From: CALBJU01 sp965247125
GTDB lineage: Bacteria; Bacteroidota; Rhodothermia; Rhodothermales; UBA10348
Direction of reading: 5' to 3'
Length of the DNA stretch: 64,000 nt
NCBI GenBank assembly: GCA_965247125.1
Contig: CBDFGO010000001.1
Span: forward strand, 1-64,000
The translations under genes and the position numbers were made by a program. Position 1 is the first letter of the stretch. Every line of letters starts with the position of its first letter. Below, in pieces: positions 27,201 to 37,149 of the stretch. The notes under the pieces were generated by a model. The model was not told the origin of the DNA. It worked only from the letters and a program-made list of their open reading frames with translations, and ran no database searches.

Positions 27201-28601
27201 ATGAAACGTCTTCTCTCCCTGATTTTTGTCGCGGTAACGATTGTCGCGACCTCCCAGGCCCAAGAATGGAGTTCGAATTTTGCCGACTACCTGGCCGTAG
27301 ATGCGCCTGTCGTCGCCATTGAAAATGTCACTGTGATCGATGGCACAGGCGCTCAGGCCGTTGCGGGCCAAACTGTTGTAATCCGAGACGGCGTCATTGA
27401 GTCCGTTGGAATGGGCATGGTGCCGGAAGGCGCTCACGTGATTGATGGAACCGGAAAAACGCTCATTCCGGGCATGGTTGGCTTGCATAATCACACGTTC
27501 TATACCACATCACAGCGAACCGTTCAACTCGATTACTCCGCTCCCAGACTCTATCTGGCCTCTGGTGTCACGACGATCCGAACTACTGGAAGTTATGCCC
27601 CCTATTCGGAGCTCTCGTTGAAACAGTCGGTGAGTGATCGGCGGAGCCTCGGCCCCCGCATGCTGATCACGGGACCCTATATGGTTGGAGCTGGAGGAGG
27701 AGGCTCCGATGCGGTCGTGACCACCCCCGAAGATGCCCGCCGTATCGTGAAGTACTGGTCGGAAGAAGGAGTTGATTGGATCAAGGTGTACAACAGCATA
27801 GCATCGGCAGAATTGGCTGCTGTGGTTGATGAAGCTCACAAACACGGGCGAAAGGTTACTGGGCACTTGTGTTCGATATCGTATCGGGAGGCCGTGGCGA
27901 TCGGTATCGACAACGTCGAGCATGGCATATTCGCTAACTCCGACTACTCTAAAACCAAAGTGAAGGATAAATGCCCGTCCGATTATCGGCGAGCCATGAT
28001 CGACCTGGAAATGTCCGGCGAGGCAGTTCAGACGACATTTAGAGAAATGGTAGCTGCTGGAGTCGGGATGACTTCTACGCTCGCAATTTACGAGCATGTG
28101 GTTCCGAACCGGCCTCCCGTCGAGCAGCGTGTGCTCGATGCCATGTCGCCGGATGTTCAGAAAGAGTATTTGCAGAGACGGACCCAGATTGCAGATGGCA
28201 ATTCGCAGTTCTGGAAGGATCTAGGGGTCAAGGCACTTGAGTATGAAAAGGCCTGTGTTGAAGCGGGTGGTTTGTTGGCATCGGGCGTTGACCCCACGGG
28301 ATACGGCGGTGCTCTTCCGGGGTATGGCGATCAAAGAAACTTTGAGCTCCTTCGAGAAGCTGGATTTAATACGGGCGAAGTTGTGCAGATAATGAGCCTC
28401 AACGGGGCCAAAATCCTGGATATCGATCACGAAACAGGAAGCATCGAAGCCGGAAAACATGCGGACCTTGTACTCATCGACGGCGATCTGGCATCCGACG
28501 ACGCACTGATCCGAAATGTCGAAATCGTATTTCGTGACGGTGTCGGTTTCAACTCCGCTGCCATCATCGAGAGCGTCGAAGGCCAGGTTGGAGTCAGGTA
28601 G
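27201..28601 (+). CDS. Secreted amidohydrolase, paralog 1 of 3
   Basis: This is a 466-residue protein with a signal peptide (LLSLIFVAVTIVATSQAQ). The imidazolonepropionase/prolidase-like amidohydrolase residues are present: GLHNHTF (H-x-H), DWIKVYNS (carboxylated Lys candidate), VTGHLCS, NVEHGIF and GVDPTGYGG (Asp). The composite beta domain is visible at both ends (AIENVTVIDGTGAQ ... ADLVLIDGDL). Two tandem paralogs follow. A dipeptidase or lactonase role is plausible, substrate unknown. The ATG at 27201 is preferred to a GTG two codons earlier. Confidence 0.88.
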   Translation: MKRLLSLIFVAVTIVATSQAQEWSSNFADYLAVDAPVVAIENVTVIDGTGAQAVAGQTVVIRDGVIESVGMGMVPEGAHVIDGTGKTLIPGMVGLHNHTFYTTSQRTVQLDYSAPRLYLASGVTTIRTTGSYAPYSELSLKQSVSDRRSLGPRMLITGPYMVGAGGGGSDAVVTTPEDARRIVKYWSEEGVDWIKVYNSIASAELAAVVDEAHKHGRKVTGHLCSISYREAVAIGIDNVEHGIFANSDYSKTKVKDKCPSDYRRAMIDLEMSGEAVQTTFREMVAAGVGMTSTLAIYEHVVPNRPPVEQRVLDAMSPDVQKEYLQRRTQIADGNSQFWKDLGVKALEYEKACVEAGGLLASGVDPTGYGGALPGYGDQRNFELLREAGFNTGEVVQIMSLNGAKILDIDHETGSIEAGKHADLVLIDGDLASDDALIRNVEIVFRDGVGFNSAAIIESVEGQVGVR

Positions 28602-28653
28602 GCCGAACTGTGCGCACGCAATACTATTTCTCTCTCAGCTTAGCCCATCTATT

Positions 28654-30054
28654 ATGAAACGCTGTCTCTCTGTTTTCATGATCTGCTTTCTAGTGGCAGG
28701 CAGCTCCAGCGCCCAAGAATGGAGCACAAATTTCGCCGACTACCTCGCTGTCGACGCATCGGTTGTGGCGATTGAAAATGTGACCATCATCGATGGTACG
28801 GGAGCGCAGGCCCTCACAGGTCAGACAGTTGTGATTCGAGATGGGGTAATCGAATCCGTTGGAGGCGGCATGGCGCCGGACGGGGCCCATCTAATTGATG
28901 GATCTGGAAAAACACTCATTCCTGGGATGGTTGGCTTGCACAATCACACCTTTTATACAACGTCCCAGCGAAGAGTTCAGCTCAATTTTTCGGCGCCACG
29001 GATGTATCTGGCATCAGGCGTGACGACGATTCGCACGACAGGCAGTTATGCACCATACTCTGAACTGGGGCTGAAACGCTCGGTCAACAGCCGCCAGCGA
29101 ATGGGCCCGCGCATGTTTGTTACCGGGCCGTACATCGATGGACAGAGCAATGCAATTCATCGCTCTACGCCGACTAGTCCTGATGCGGCCCGTCGCGTCG
29201 TGAAATACTGGTTTGAAGAAGGAGTGGACTGGTTCAAGGTGTATGCGAACATCTCCTCAGCAGAACTTGCTGCCGTAATTGACGAGGCACACGCCCACGG
29301 AATCAAAGTTACCGGCCATCTCTGTTCCGTGCCCTATCGCGAGGCAGTTATCCTGGGAATAGACAATCTGGAACATGGCTTGTACGCGAATTCAGATTAC
29401 TCAACAACCAAGGTGAAGGACCAATGCCCATCTGACTATCGCCGGGTCATGATTGATCTGGATATGTCGGGCGAGGCAGTTCAGACGACATTTCGAGAAA
29501 TGATAGCCGCTGGAGTTGGTATGACTTCCACACTCGCCATTTACGAGCACGGGGTTCCAAATCGACCACCGATAGAGCAGCGGACACTTGATGCCATGTC
29601 GACGGAAGTTCAGAAGGAGTACCTGCAGACACGAACACGAGTTGCGGATCGCAATTCACAGTTCTCGAAAGATCTCTGGGTCAAGGCACTTGAGTACGAA
29701 AAAGCATTTGTGGAAGCGGGCGGGCTTCTCGCATCGGGTGTTGACCCGACCGGATACGGCGGCGCGCTACCAGGATACGGGGATCAGAGAAACTACGAGC
29801 TCCTCCATGAGGCCGGGTTCAACTCCGGCGAAGTCGTCCAGATAATGAGCCTGAATGGAGCAATAATTCTTGGAGTCGATGACGAAATTGGGAGCATCGA
29901 AGTCGGAAAACATGCAGACCTGATCCTCATTGATGGGGATCTCGCCTCAGATGCCGCCTTGATCCGAAATGTAGAGATCGTTTTTCGCGATGGTGTTGGA
30001 TTCGATTCGGCTGCGATAATTGAATCCATCGAGGGACAGGTCGGTGTCAGGTAA
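28654..30054 (+). CDS. Secreted amidohydrolase, paralog 2 of 3
   Basis: This is a 466-residue protein starting MKRCLSVFMICFLVAGSSSAQ (signal peptide). It is very close to paralog 1 over its whole length. The metal ligands are the same: NHTF, WFKVYANIS, VTGHLCSVPYREAV, NLEHGLY and GVDPTGYGG. The 52-bp gap from paralog 1 and the same strand suggest one transcript. Differences cluster in the loop after the ITGPY/VTGPY strand, which may tune substrate choice. Confidence 0.88.
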   Translation: MKRCLSVFMICFLVAGSSSAQEWSTNFADYLAVDASVVAIENVTIIDGTGAQALTGQTVVIRDGVIESVGGGMAPDGAHLIDGSGKTLIPGMVGLHNHTFYTTSQRRVQLNFSAPRMYLASGVTTIRTTGSYAPYSELGLKRSVNSRQRMGPRMFVTGPYIDGQSNAIHRSTPTSPDAARRVVKYWFEEGVDWFKVYANISSAELAAVIDEAHAHGIKVTGHLCSVPYREAVILGIDNLEHGLYANSDYSTTKVKDQCPSDYRRVMIDLDMSGEAVQTTFREMIAAGVGMTSTLAIYEHGVPNRPPIEQRTLDAMSTEVQKEYLQTRTRVADRNSQFSKDLWVKALEYEKAFVEAGGLLASGVDPTGYGGALPGYGDQRNYELLHEAGFNSGEVVQIMSLNGAIILGVDDEIGSIEVGKHADLILIDGDLASDAALIRNVEIVFRDGVGFDSAAIIESIEGQVGVR

Positions 30055-30105
30055 TTTACTCGCCTGCTCTCACGATTCTGCTCCAAAAATATTTATTACA
30101 GAACT

Positions 30106-31506
30106 ATGAAACGCTCTTTTTCAATTCTGATAGCCTGTTTCTTACTCGCGGCCAGCTCGTCTGCTCAGGAATGGGCTTCTGATCTGACACAATTTATTTC
30201 CGTAGACGCCGATGTTGTGGCCATTGAAAATGTGACGGTCATTGACGGAACTGGAGCACAAGCTGCAGCGGGACAGACTGTTGTGATTCGAGATGGGGTA
30301 ATCGAATCCGTCGGAGCGGGCACGGTACCCGATGGCGCACACCGTATCGATGGTTCCGGGAAGACACTCATTCCCGGAATGATTGGAATGCACAATCATA
30401 CGTATTACACGACGTCCCAAAGACAAATTCAGCTCGATTTTTCGGCCCCCAGGATGTATTTGGCTTCGGGCGTGACCACTATTCGCACGACGGGTAGTTA
30501 TGCGCCGTACTCTGAACTGGCGTTGAGGGAAAATATCAACAATCGACAGCAGTTAGGGCCGCGCATTTTTATTACCGGTCCCTATATCAGTGGATCAGGA
30601 GGTAGTAGTTCTTTTGCTACGGTAAGCAGTCCCGAAGCAGCCCGACGAGTAGTGAAATATTGGTCTGAAGAGGGTGTCGATTGGTTCAAAGTCTATACGA
30701 CGATCTCATCGGAGGATCTGGCGGCCGTCGTTGACGAAGCACACAAACATGGCGTGAAAGTTACGGGTCATCTTTGCTCCGTTCCGTATCGCGAAGCGGT
30801 GGCTCTCGGCATGGACAATCTGGAACATGGACTATCAGCGAACTCAGACTATTATCCTGATAAACCGAAGGATGTGTGCCCACAAGACTTTTTCCCATCC
30901 CTGCTAAACGTCGACGTCGAGAGCGATGCCGTTCAAACCACCTTTTCAGAAATGATCACGGCGGAGGTTGGAATGACATCGACGCTCTCTGTCCTCGAAT
31001 CAATCCATCCAACCCGAATGCCGCTGGAGCAACGCATTCTTGACGCCATGTCACCCGAGGTTCAAACCGAATATCTTAAGGCACGTGTTCAGTTTCCATC
31101 CGCGGTCGCGGACATGCTAGACACCATATTAGACCTGTCGATGGCCTACGAAAAAGCGTTTGTAGATGCAGGCGGGCTCCTGGCCGCCGGTGTTGACCCA
31201 ACCGGCACAGGGGGAGCACTTCCCGGTTTCGGAGATCAACGAAACTATGAGCTGTTGCACGAAGCCGGATTTGATACACCCACAGTGGTTCAGATCGTGA
31301 GTCTCAATGGTGCCAAGATTCTGGGTATAGACGACGAAACCGGGAGCATCGAGGCCGGCAAACACGCTGATATGATTCTCATCGATGGCGACCTCGCCTC
31401 AGATCCGGCCGCGATCAAAAACGTGGAGCTCGTTTTTCGAGATGGAGTTGGGTTTGACTCGGCGGCAATAATCGATTCAATTAAGGGACTTGTTGGAATT
31501 CGATAG
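30106..31506 (+). CDS. Secreted amidohydrolase, paralog 3 of 3
   Basis: This is a 466-residue protein with signal peptide MKRSFSILIACFLLAASSSAQ. It is the most diverged of the tandem set: the region ADVVAIENVTVIDGTG and all metal ligands are kept, but the stretch after NLEHGLSANSDYYPD and around PLEQRILDAMSPEVQ differs from the other two. It is separated by 51 bp from paralog 2. The three genes are probably an operon produced by tandem duplication. Confidence 0.88.
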   Translation: MKRSFSILIACFLLAASSSAQEWASDLTQFISVDADVVAIENVTVIDGTGAQAAAGQTVVIRDGVIESVGAGTVPDGAHRIDGSGKTLIPGMIGMHNHTYYTTSQRQIQLDFSAPRMYLASGVTTIRTTGSYAPYSELALRENINNRQQLGPRIFITGPYISGSGGSSSFATVSSPEAARRVVKYWSEEGVDWFKVYTTISSEDLAAVVDEAHKHGVKVTGHLCSVPYREAVALGMDNLEHGLSANSDYYPDKPKDVCPQDFFPSLLNVDVESDAVQTTFSEMITAEVGMTSTLSVLESIHPTRMPLEQRILDAMSPEVQTEYLKARVQFPSAVADMLDTILDLSMAYEKAFVDAGGLLAAGVDPTGTGGALPGFGDQRNYELLHEAGFDTPTVVQIVSLNGAKILGIDDETGSIEAGKHADMILIDGDLASDPAAIKNVELVFRDGVGFDSAAIIDSIKGLVGIR

Positions 31507-31630
31507 TCAGCCCCACGAGCAAAAGCGAAGCGATAATCGGAACGAAACCGAAACTTTGTCTGCTCCCGGGCATCGTTGTTGTAGCAGACACGTACTTCCT
31601 CAATCGCTCACAACCAGTAGTCCGGCCTAC

Positions 31631-32149
31631 ATGAATTCACTTTTATCAAATCTTGCGCGGCAGCAAGAAAGCGCCTGGAAATGGGCCAAAGCATTCCTGG
31701 TTGTCGTTCTGATGATCGGAGTGTCGGGCTGCGAGGTGCAATCTGATCTGATTGAGGGGCCCGATGAATTACTCTACTTCGAATCGATCGGACTGGGGCA
31801 TTATGGCACGGTTCGCGATACGCTGGAACTCGTGATGCGTGATGAGGCGGCTTATCTGGCCGCCATGGAGGAGGTGCAACCCCTCGACGCGTTGCCTGAA
31901 ATCGACTTTGAACAGACGATGGTTGGTCTCATTGCTGTTCCCACGAACTCAGGAGGCTATATCATCGAAGTGCAGTCGATCGAGAAGACGGGGGACGAAA
32001 TAACAATCAACTACCTATTCTCGACACCCGGGGCCGATTGTATTACGCTAGATGCTCTAGCTCTGCCATTTCAGGTCGTAATCATCCGCCAGAGTGAGGG
32101 TCAGGTCACCTTTGTTCGGGAATCGAAGGCCTACACGTGTGGTCTCTGA
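31631..32149 (+). CDS. PrcB-like lipoprotein
   Basis: This is a ~172-residue lipoprotein with a hydrophobic segment ending in the lipobox GVSGC. The C-terminal half (EIDFEQTMVGLIAVPTNSGGYIIEVQSIEKTGDEITINYLF ... FVRE) resembles the PrcB C-terminal domain, read here in short pieces: the MVGLIAV strand, the GGY turn and the closing TFVRESK strand. PrcB-type domains are found in bacterial envelope proteins linked to proteases. It ends 8 bp from the convergent ABC gene. Confidence 0.65.
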   Translation: MNSLLSNLARQQESAWKWAKAFLVVVLMIGVSGCEVQSDLIEGPDELLYFESIGLGHYGTVRDTLELVMRDEAAYLAAMEEVQPLDALPEIDFEQTMVGLIAVPTNSGGYIIEVQSIEKTGDEITINYLFSTPGADCITLDALALPFQVVIIRQSEGQVTFVRESKAYTCGL

Positions 32150-32157
32150 TCAGAGAC

Positions 32158-32880
32158 TCAGGCAGGAACAGCACCGAATAGAACTGGATTTTCAACTACT
32201 TCGTCCGACTCTATTTTACCGTCAAGAAGTCTGACGACGCGGCGGGCGTGTGCGGCGACGTGCTCCTCGTGGGTCACGACGATGATGGTATTTCCCGCCT
32301 CGTAGAGCGCTTCGAACAGGTGCATTATCTCGACGCCCGTCTTGGAGTCCAGATTTCCAGTTGGCTCATCAGCCAACAAGATAGACGGCTGATTGACCAG
32401 AGCTCGAGCAACGGCGACTCGCTGACGCTGTCCACCCGAGAGTTCATTGGGTTTATGGTCCATCCGATCACCGAGGCCAACGCTTTCGAGGGCATGAGTG
32501 GCCATTTCGCGCCGCTTTGCACGAGAGATACCTGCGTAAATCAGTGGAAGTTCTACGTTGTGCAGGCAGTCGACCCTGGGCAGGAGATTGAACGTCTGAA
32601 AAATGAAGCCAATCTCCCGATTTCGCGCTGCTGCCAGTTCATCATCGTCCATTTCGCTGACCTGTTGACCATTCAGGACGTATGTACCACTCGTTGGCAC
32701 GTCGAGACAACCGATGATGTTCATCATGGTCGACTTTCCTGAACCCGACGGACCCATAATGGCCACATATTCATTCGGATAAATCGTGATGGTCGTGCCA
32801 TCAAGTGCTTTGACGACCTGCGTCCCCATCTGGTAGATGCGACGTACGTCCTGAAGTTCAATGATTGGATCTTGATTCAT
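32158..32880 (-). CDS. ABC transporter ATP-binding protein (MacB/LolD type)
   Basis: This is a 240-residue ATPase. Walker A is GPSGSGKSTMM, the Q-loop is FIFQTFNLLPR, the signature is LSGGQRQRVAVARAL, Walker B is ILLADEPTGNLD and the H-loop is IVVTHEE. This belongs to the LolD/MacB/FtsE branch that drives mechanotransmission-type permeases. It is third in a minus-strand operon after TolC-like and adaptor genes. The expected permease gene is absent downstream. Confidence 0.93.
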   Translation of the reverse strand: MNQDPIIELQDVRRIYQMGTQVVKALDGTTITIYPNEYVAIMGPSGSGKSTMMNIIGCLDVPTSGTYVLNGQQVSEMDDDELAAARNREIGFIFQTFNLLPRVDCLHNVELPLIYAGISRAKRREMATHALESVGLGDRMDHKPNELSGGQRQRVAVARALVNQPSILLADEPTGNLDSKTGVEIMHLFEALYEAGNTIIVVTHEEHVAAHARRVVRLLDGKIESDEVVENPVLFGAVPA

Positions 32881-32926
32881 TCTGCTTTGTGCCTGTTACC
32901 GCTATCTGAAGGCTTACTGACGCGGA

Positions 32927-34294
32927 CTAATTCGAGTCGCTGCGATCAGCTCTGGAATCCGTGCGCTCTTCGACCAGTTCGTCGGTCTTGAGCGTCCGCG
33001 AAACCGCACGATACGGGCCCGTTACGACTTTTTCCCCTACGCTGAGACCCGAAATAATTGCGAAATGGGTGTCATCTGCAATGCCGGTCTCGACTTCGAC
33101 AATACGAGTTCGATTGTTCTCATCGACCAGGAAGACAATTCTGCGGAGATCTTCTTCTTCGGGAGCGGAAACAGCAGTGGAATCGGACTCTTCGCCCTCT
33201 TCCTTGTCGAATTCTGAGAAGTCGCGTACAGTGACCGCCTGGATGGGCACAACCGTTGCATCGGAAACGGTGTGAGTGTACACGTCCACCGTTCCACTCA
33301 TTCCGGGACGGAAATTTGGCATTTCGGTCGAGGCGACGGGCAGCTCGCTGTTCGAAATAATGTCATCTGCCCCGGACAGGTCAAATGAAATGTTATGAGG
33401 ATCCAGTATCCTGACCTTCACTGGGAAATTGGTGATCTGCTCCTGAGATCCACGGGCCACAACGCGTGCTGAATTGGCGATCTCGGTAACGACTCCCCTG
33501 AAGAGCCTGTTCGGATAGGCGTCGACTTCAACCGCGGTGGTATCCCCGATAGAGATGTTCACCACATCATTCTCATTGACGTCCACCACCAGCTCCATCT
33601 GATCCAACTTGGCGACTCGCATCATCTCGGTACCCGTCATCTGACTGGTTCCAACAACGCGCTCGCCCAGTTCGACCGCAAGAATGGATATCGTTCCATC
33701 CATCGGGGAATAAATAGTGGTCTTGGCCAACTGTTCGCGCGACTCCTTGAGTCGCGCTTCTGCGATTTGAACGCTGTATTTGGACGCCTCATGTGAGGCT
33801 TTGAGCACCTCGTATCGAGTGGAAGCACTTTGATAGGTCGATTCTGAAATTGCGCCCGAGTCGTAAAGCTTCTTCTGTCTGTCGGCCTCGAGTTCTGAAT
33901 TGAGGAGGTCCGCGCGGCGCTGTGCCTCGTTGGCTTTCGATTGCAGAACCGAAGCAACTGCCTGATCCACTTGAGCCTGGTAAAAGTCAGGCTTGATCCG
34001 GGCTAGAAGTTGACCGCGCCGGACCTGATCGCCTTCGACAACCGGAAGAGCCACGATTTCACCGGATACGTCCGGGCTGATTCGCACTTCGATTTCTGGC
34101 TGAATATTACCTGAGGCAGTAACAAGCTGGGTGATGGTTTTAAGTTCAACCTCGGACATTTCGACCTTCGTCGTTTTCTCACCACCGCCTACGAGGCCTG
34201 TAGCGTTAACGGTAACAACCACCACGATAATTAATAGGACAAGAACGCCTAAAAGAACAAAGATTCGCTTGGTGGCATTTTTCTTCTTAGCCAT
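32927..34294 (-). CDS. MacA/HlyD-type periplasmic adaptor
   Basis: This is a 455-residue membrane-fusion protein. It has one N-terminal transmembrane anchor (IFVLLGVLVLLIIVVVVTVN), a lipoyl/barrel-sandwich half (VRISPDVSGEIVALPVVEGD), a long coiled-coil hairpin (~residues 110-190), the second lipoyl half (TTIYSPMDGTISIL) and a beta-barrel plus membrane-proximal domain. It bridges the inner-membrane ABC complex to the TolC channel. It lies between the TolC-like and ATPase genes with 46-48 bp gaps. A Glu/Ser-rich insertion (KEEGEESDSTA) near residue 375 is unusual. Confidence 0.92.
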   Translation of the reverse strand: MAKKKNATKRIFVLLGVLVLLIIVVVVTVNATGLVGGGEKTTKVEMSEVELKTITQLVTASGNIQPEIEVRISPDVSGEIVALPVVEGDQVRRGQLLARIKPDFYQAQVDQAVASVLQSKANEAQRRADLLNSELEADRQKKLYDSGAISESTYQSASTRYEVLKASHEASKYSVQIAEARLKESREQLAKTTIYSPMDGTISILAVELGERVVGTSQMTGTEMMRVAKLDQMELVVDVNENDVVNISIGDTTAVEVDAYPNRLFRGVVTEIANSARVVARGSQEQITNFPVKVRILDPHNISFDLSGADDIISNSELPVASTEMPNFRPGMSGTVDVYTHTVSDATVVPIQAVTVRDFSEFDKEEGEESDSTAVSAPEEEDLRRIVFLVDENNRTRIVEVETGIADDTHFAIISGLSVGEKVVTGPYRAVSRTLKTDELVEERTDSRADRSDSN

Positions 34295-34342
34295 GATTTT
34301 TCTTGGGTCGCGTGTAGGTATTGGGAGGGTTGCGAACAGCTC

Positions 34343-35710
34343 TTAGTTGAAAAGCGGCTGATTCGGATCCAGGGTGCCCTGGTAGTAATCGATGAGTCGG
34401 TGCTGAAAATGAAACTGAAATATGGCCTGGGCCCGTTGACTGGCGGCGTTGACAAACTGAGAACGCGATTGAGTGAGCTCAACGAGGGTGGATGCACCGA
34501 CGTCATAGCGCTCTTGCTCAACCCGCAATGCCTGATCTGCTGCCCGCAGACTGGTCTCGGTTACATCGAGCCTCTTCACAGCTGAGAGATAGTCCAGGTA
34601 CGCCTGGCGCACTTCGATTGCAACGTTCTGTTCGGCGTTCTCCATGTCGAGCTGAGCATTGGAAAACTGAACCTTGCTCGACTCGATTCCCCTTTTTACG
34701 TTCAGTCGATTGAACAGGGGGATGGAAAGATTGAATCCGAGGCGTTCGGATCGATTGTCGGCGAGCTGGGTGTTGAAGTTATCCGTTCGTGCCGAAGAAT
34801 AACTTGAACCCATACTGGCTGAGAAACTGAGCGAAGGCAAATGCCCCGCTTTCGCGACACGAATCCCTTGTTGAGCTGAATCAATCACAAATTGCTGGGC
34901 ACGAAGATCGACGCGATTTTCGAATGCACCTAAGAGCATCGCTTCAGGATCAAACGTACTGACGACCAGGGGAAGCTCGTCTGCATTGGGCGCCATAAAC
35001 CGGTATTCCCCCAGAGGATCCAGCTGCAGAACTTGAATAAGACGAGTCATATTCGTCTGATAGCTGCTCTCTGCGTTCAACAGAACCAGTTCACTATTGG
35101 CTAAGGTTGCCTGCTGCTGATACTGATCCGAGATTGCGCGCGAACCTACGCGAACAAATTCTTCAATCTGCTCCAGCAATCCCCGTTGGGCTTGCACATT
35201 TTCCTGCTGAATTCGAATGGTCTCTTCCGAGAGGATTACAGTCAGATAGTTCGAAATCACGCTGAATACGATGTCCTGCTTCGTACGCTCGAGCGTAAAT
35301 TCTTGTGCATCCAGCAGCGAGCGGGCACTGGCCAGCGTCGCTACATTGGAAAATCCGTTAAAAAGGTTGATTCCGGTACTGGCGGAATAATTGAATCCAT
35401 CTGTTGAAGTAGTCTCCAATGTTCCGGTGGTCTGGTCAAACTGAAGACCGAAATTTCGGTTGGCACCAGTACTGAGGTTCAGATTCGGATAAAAGTCAGC
35501 TCGCTCCGACTGAACGGTGATAGCCTGAAGTTCGAGGCTGTTCTGAGCTCGTTTGATGGTCACATTGCGCTCGAGCGCAACCTGAACAGCTTCATTGAAG
35601 CTGACTTCTCGGATTTCCTGAGCCGAAACTGGCCCAACAGCGAAAAATAAGAGGAGTGTAGCGAGGGATGCTAGGAGAGCTGTGCGTCGACCGGTCATAA
35701 GTCTGTTCAT
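34343..35710 (-). CDS. TolC-like outer-membrane efflux protein
   Basis: This is a 455-residue protein starting MNRLMTGRRTALL with a signal peptide ending VSAQE. Two OEP repeats are visible (VSFNEAVQVALERNVTIKRA ... and LGAFENRVDLRAQQFV ...), with long helices and the repeated LxVxxSRSQFxxA pattern near the end. It forms the outer-membrane channel for the ABC exporter encoded downstream. It is first in the operon; a longer in-frame start exists but lacks a signal peptide. Confidence 0.93.
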   Translation of the reverse strand: MNRLMTGRRTALLASLATLLLFFAVGPVSAQEIREVSFNEAVQVALERNVTIKRAQNSLELQAITVQSERADFYPNLNLSTGANRNFGLQFDQTTGTLETTSTDGFNYSASTGINLFNGFSNVATLASARSLLDAQEFTLERTKQDIVFSVISNYLTVILSEETIRIQQENVQAQRGLLEQIEEFVRVGSRAISDQYQQQATLANSELVLLNAESSYQTNMTRLIQVLQLDPLGEYRFMAPNADELPLVVSTFDPEAMLLGAFENRVDLRAQQFVIDSAQQGIRVAKAGHLPSLSFSASMGSSYSSARTDNFNTQLADNRSERLGFNLSIPLFNRLNVKRGIESSKVQFSNAQLDMENAEQNVAIEVRQAYLDYLSAVKRLDVTETSLRAADQALRVEQERYDVGASTLVELTQSRSQFVNAASQRAQAIFQFHFQHRLIDYYQGTLDPNQPLFN

Positions 35711-35952
35711 TTTGATCTGGGGATCCGTCGAGAATGGCCGTAGTGCTCCATTCGATTTGCTAATACGAGTGCGTATTAGACGGCATGACATGCGCTTTCA
35801 TTCAGGGTAACGTCTCAGGGTAATGTCTGCGCCTATGAATACGCCGTGACCCGCTGCCAACATTGGGTGCAGGGTAGATGAGTCTACGGGGCCTAAGAAA
35901 ATGGGTTGCGAAGATTTGAAGAGCTTTTGGTGGCCGATCGAGAAGCTTCACA

Positions 35953-37140
35953 TCAGTAGATATATCCGTGCTCGAGGTTTAGAATGCTCTCCCGGGTGTC
36001 GAACTGATGGTTGAAGACCTGTTCTATTCGATAGACCAGAGCAAGATTTATGCGAAACGATTCGCCTGGGTAAACAGATCTAAGATCTCCGTAGGAGCGT
36101 TCGTGAACAGCCTGGAAACCGATGTCAAAGTTCGCCCCTACCCGTTTGAAGACATTGGCCAGAATCAAATACTGTTTTGTCGAGCCGCTCGCATCCGGGA
36201 ATACACGATAGCCAAACCCAACGGCGGAATGCACAGACGGCCACTCGTTTGTCCGTCGGACGTACTCGATGCTTGTGAAGGTGGCCAGAGACCGTGCTCG
36301 ACTCAGTTCCACGTACGACATCAGCTCGCCAAGGTCCTTCTCTCCTTTCGAATAGATGGTTTGATGGGTCAGTCGCCCAAAATGAACCGGATCGGGCCGA
36401 AGGTTCACGCCCAGGCCGATCTTGACGTTTACGAGCGTTTCCTTCTCGAGCGATATCGCGGGGATTGCCGGAACGAAAAACGCCTCGACGCCGAGTACGA
36501 GCTGGTTCAGGCGGTGCCGGTTCCATCGCTGTGATTTCGGAACCCGATACCCCAGCGTGAATCCTGTGGTGTTCAGTTCGAAGCTTTCCTCTTCGAGAAG
36601 GGTCTCAGAGAAGTACTCGCCGTGCAGATCGAAACGAATCCTGGGGGTCAGGTAGCGGCCCACCATGATCAGATTTCCAAACTGCGTGTCTTCGGAATTG
36701 AGTCCATCCGAAAAAGGACTCTGGGCGTCGGTGTATGCCAGCGCATCATCGTCCCTCAGCGTTGGAAATTCCATCAAGTTGCTGTCGAGTCGACTGCGCC
36801 CAATCTGCAGCACATTTCGCTGGTTCGCGAGACTAACAAATATATGATGATAGAACACCTGCCCAAGATCAGACTCTGCGTCGGGGAACTGGAATCCGAC
36901 AATCAGCTGCCCTCGATATGAACCGAAGAGTTTTTGTCGTGCCCCAAACAGGACAGACGTATCCGAAAAATCGCTGACCGCACCGGACCGGGTCCCATCG
37001 ACGACGCCAAAGTTTCCAGACACCACCCCGACGGCCCCCAGCAGGAGCTCGGGCGACAACTCCTGCGCCGAGACTGTATTCGTGAGCAGCGCTAGGAAGA
37101 GTACGAGGGACCGCACAATCTCTTTCGACATTACTTTCAT
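35953..37140 (-). CDS. Outer-membrane beta-barrel protein in copper cluster
   Basis: This is a 395-residue protein with a signal peptide (SLVLFLALLTNTVSAQ) and alternating beta strands throughout, closing with INLALVYRIEQVF. No family was recognised with confidence. It starts 9 bp after the Tat-exported multicopper oxidase stop, with a strong AGGAGG, so the two are co-transcribed. By analogy with CopA-CopB pairs it may be the outer-membrane copper-resistance partner, but it lacks an obvious Met-rich segment. Confidence 0.6.
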   Translation of the reverse strand: MKVMSKEIVRSLVLFLALLTNTVSAQELSPELLLGAVGVVSGNFGVVDGTRSGAVSDFSDTSVLFGARQKLFGSYRGQLIVGFQFPDAESDLGQVFYHHIFVSLANQRNVLQIGRSRLDSNLMEFPTLRDDDALAYTDAQSPFSDGLNSEDTQFGNLIMVGRYLTPRIRFDLHGEYFSETLLEEESFELNTTGFTLGYRVPKSQRWNRHRLNQLVLGVEAFFVPAIPAISLEKETLVNVKIGLGVNLRPDPVHFGRLTHQTIYSKGEKDLGELMSYVELSRARSLATFTSIEYVRRTNEWPSVHSAVGFGYRVFPDASGSTKQYLILANVFKRVGANFDIGFQAVHERSYGDLRSVYPGESFRINLALVYRIEQVFNHQFDTRESILNLEHGYIY

Positions 37141-37149
37141 TATGGCCTC

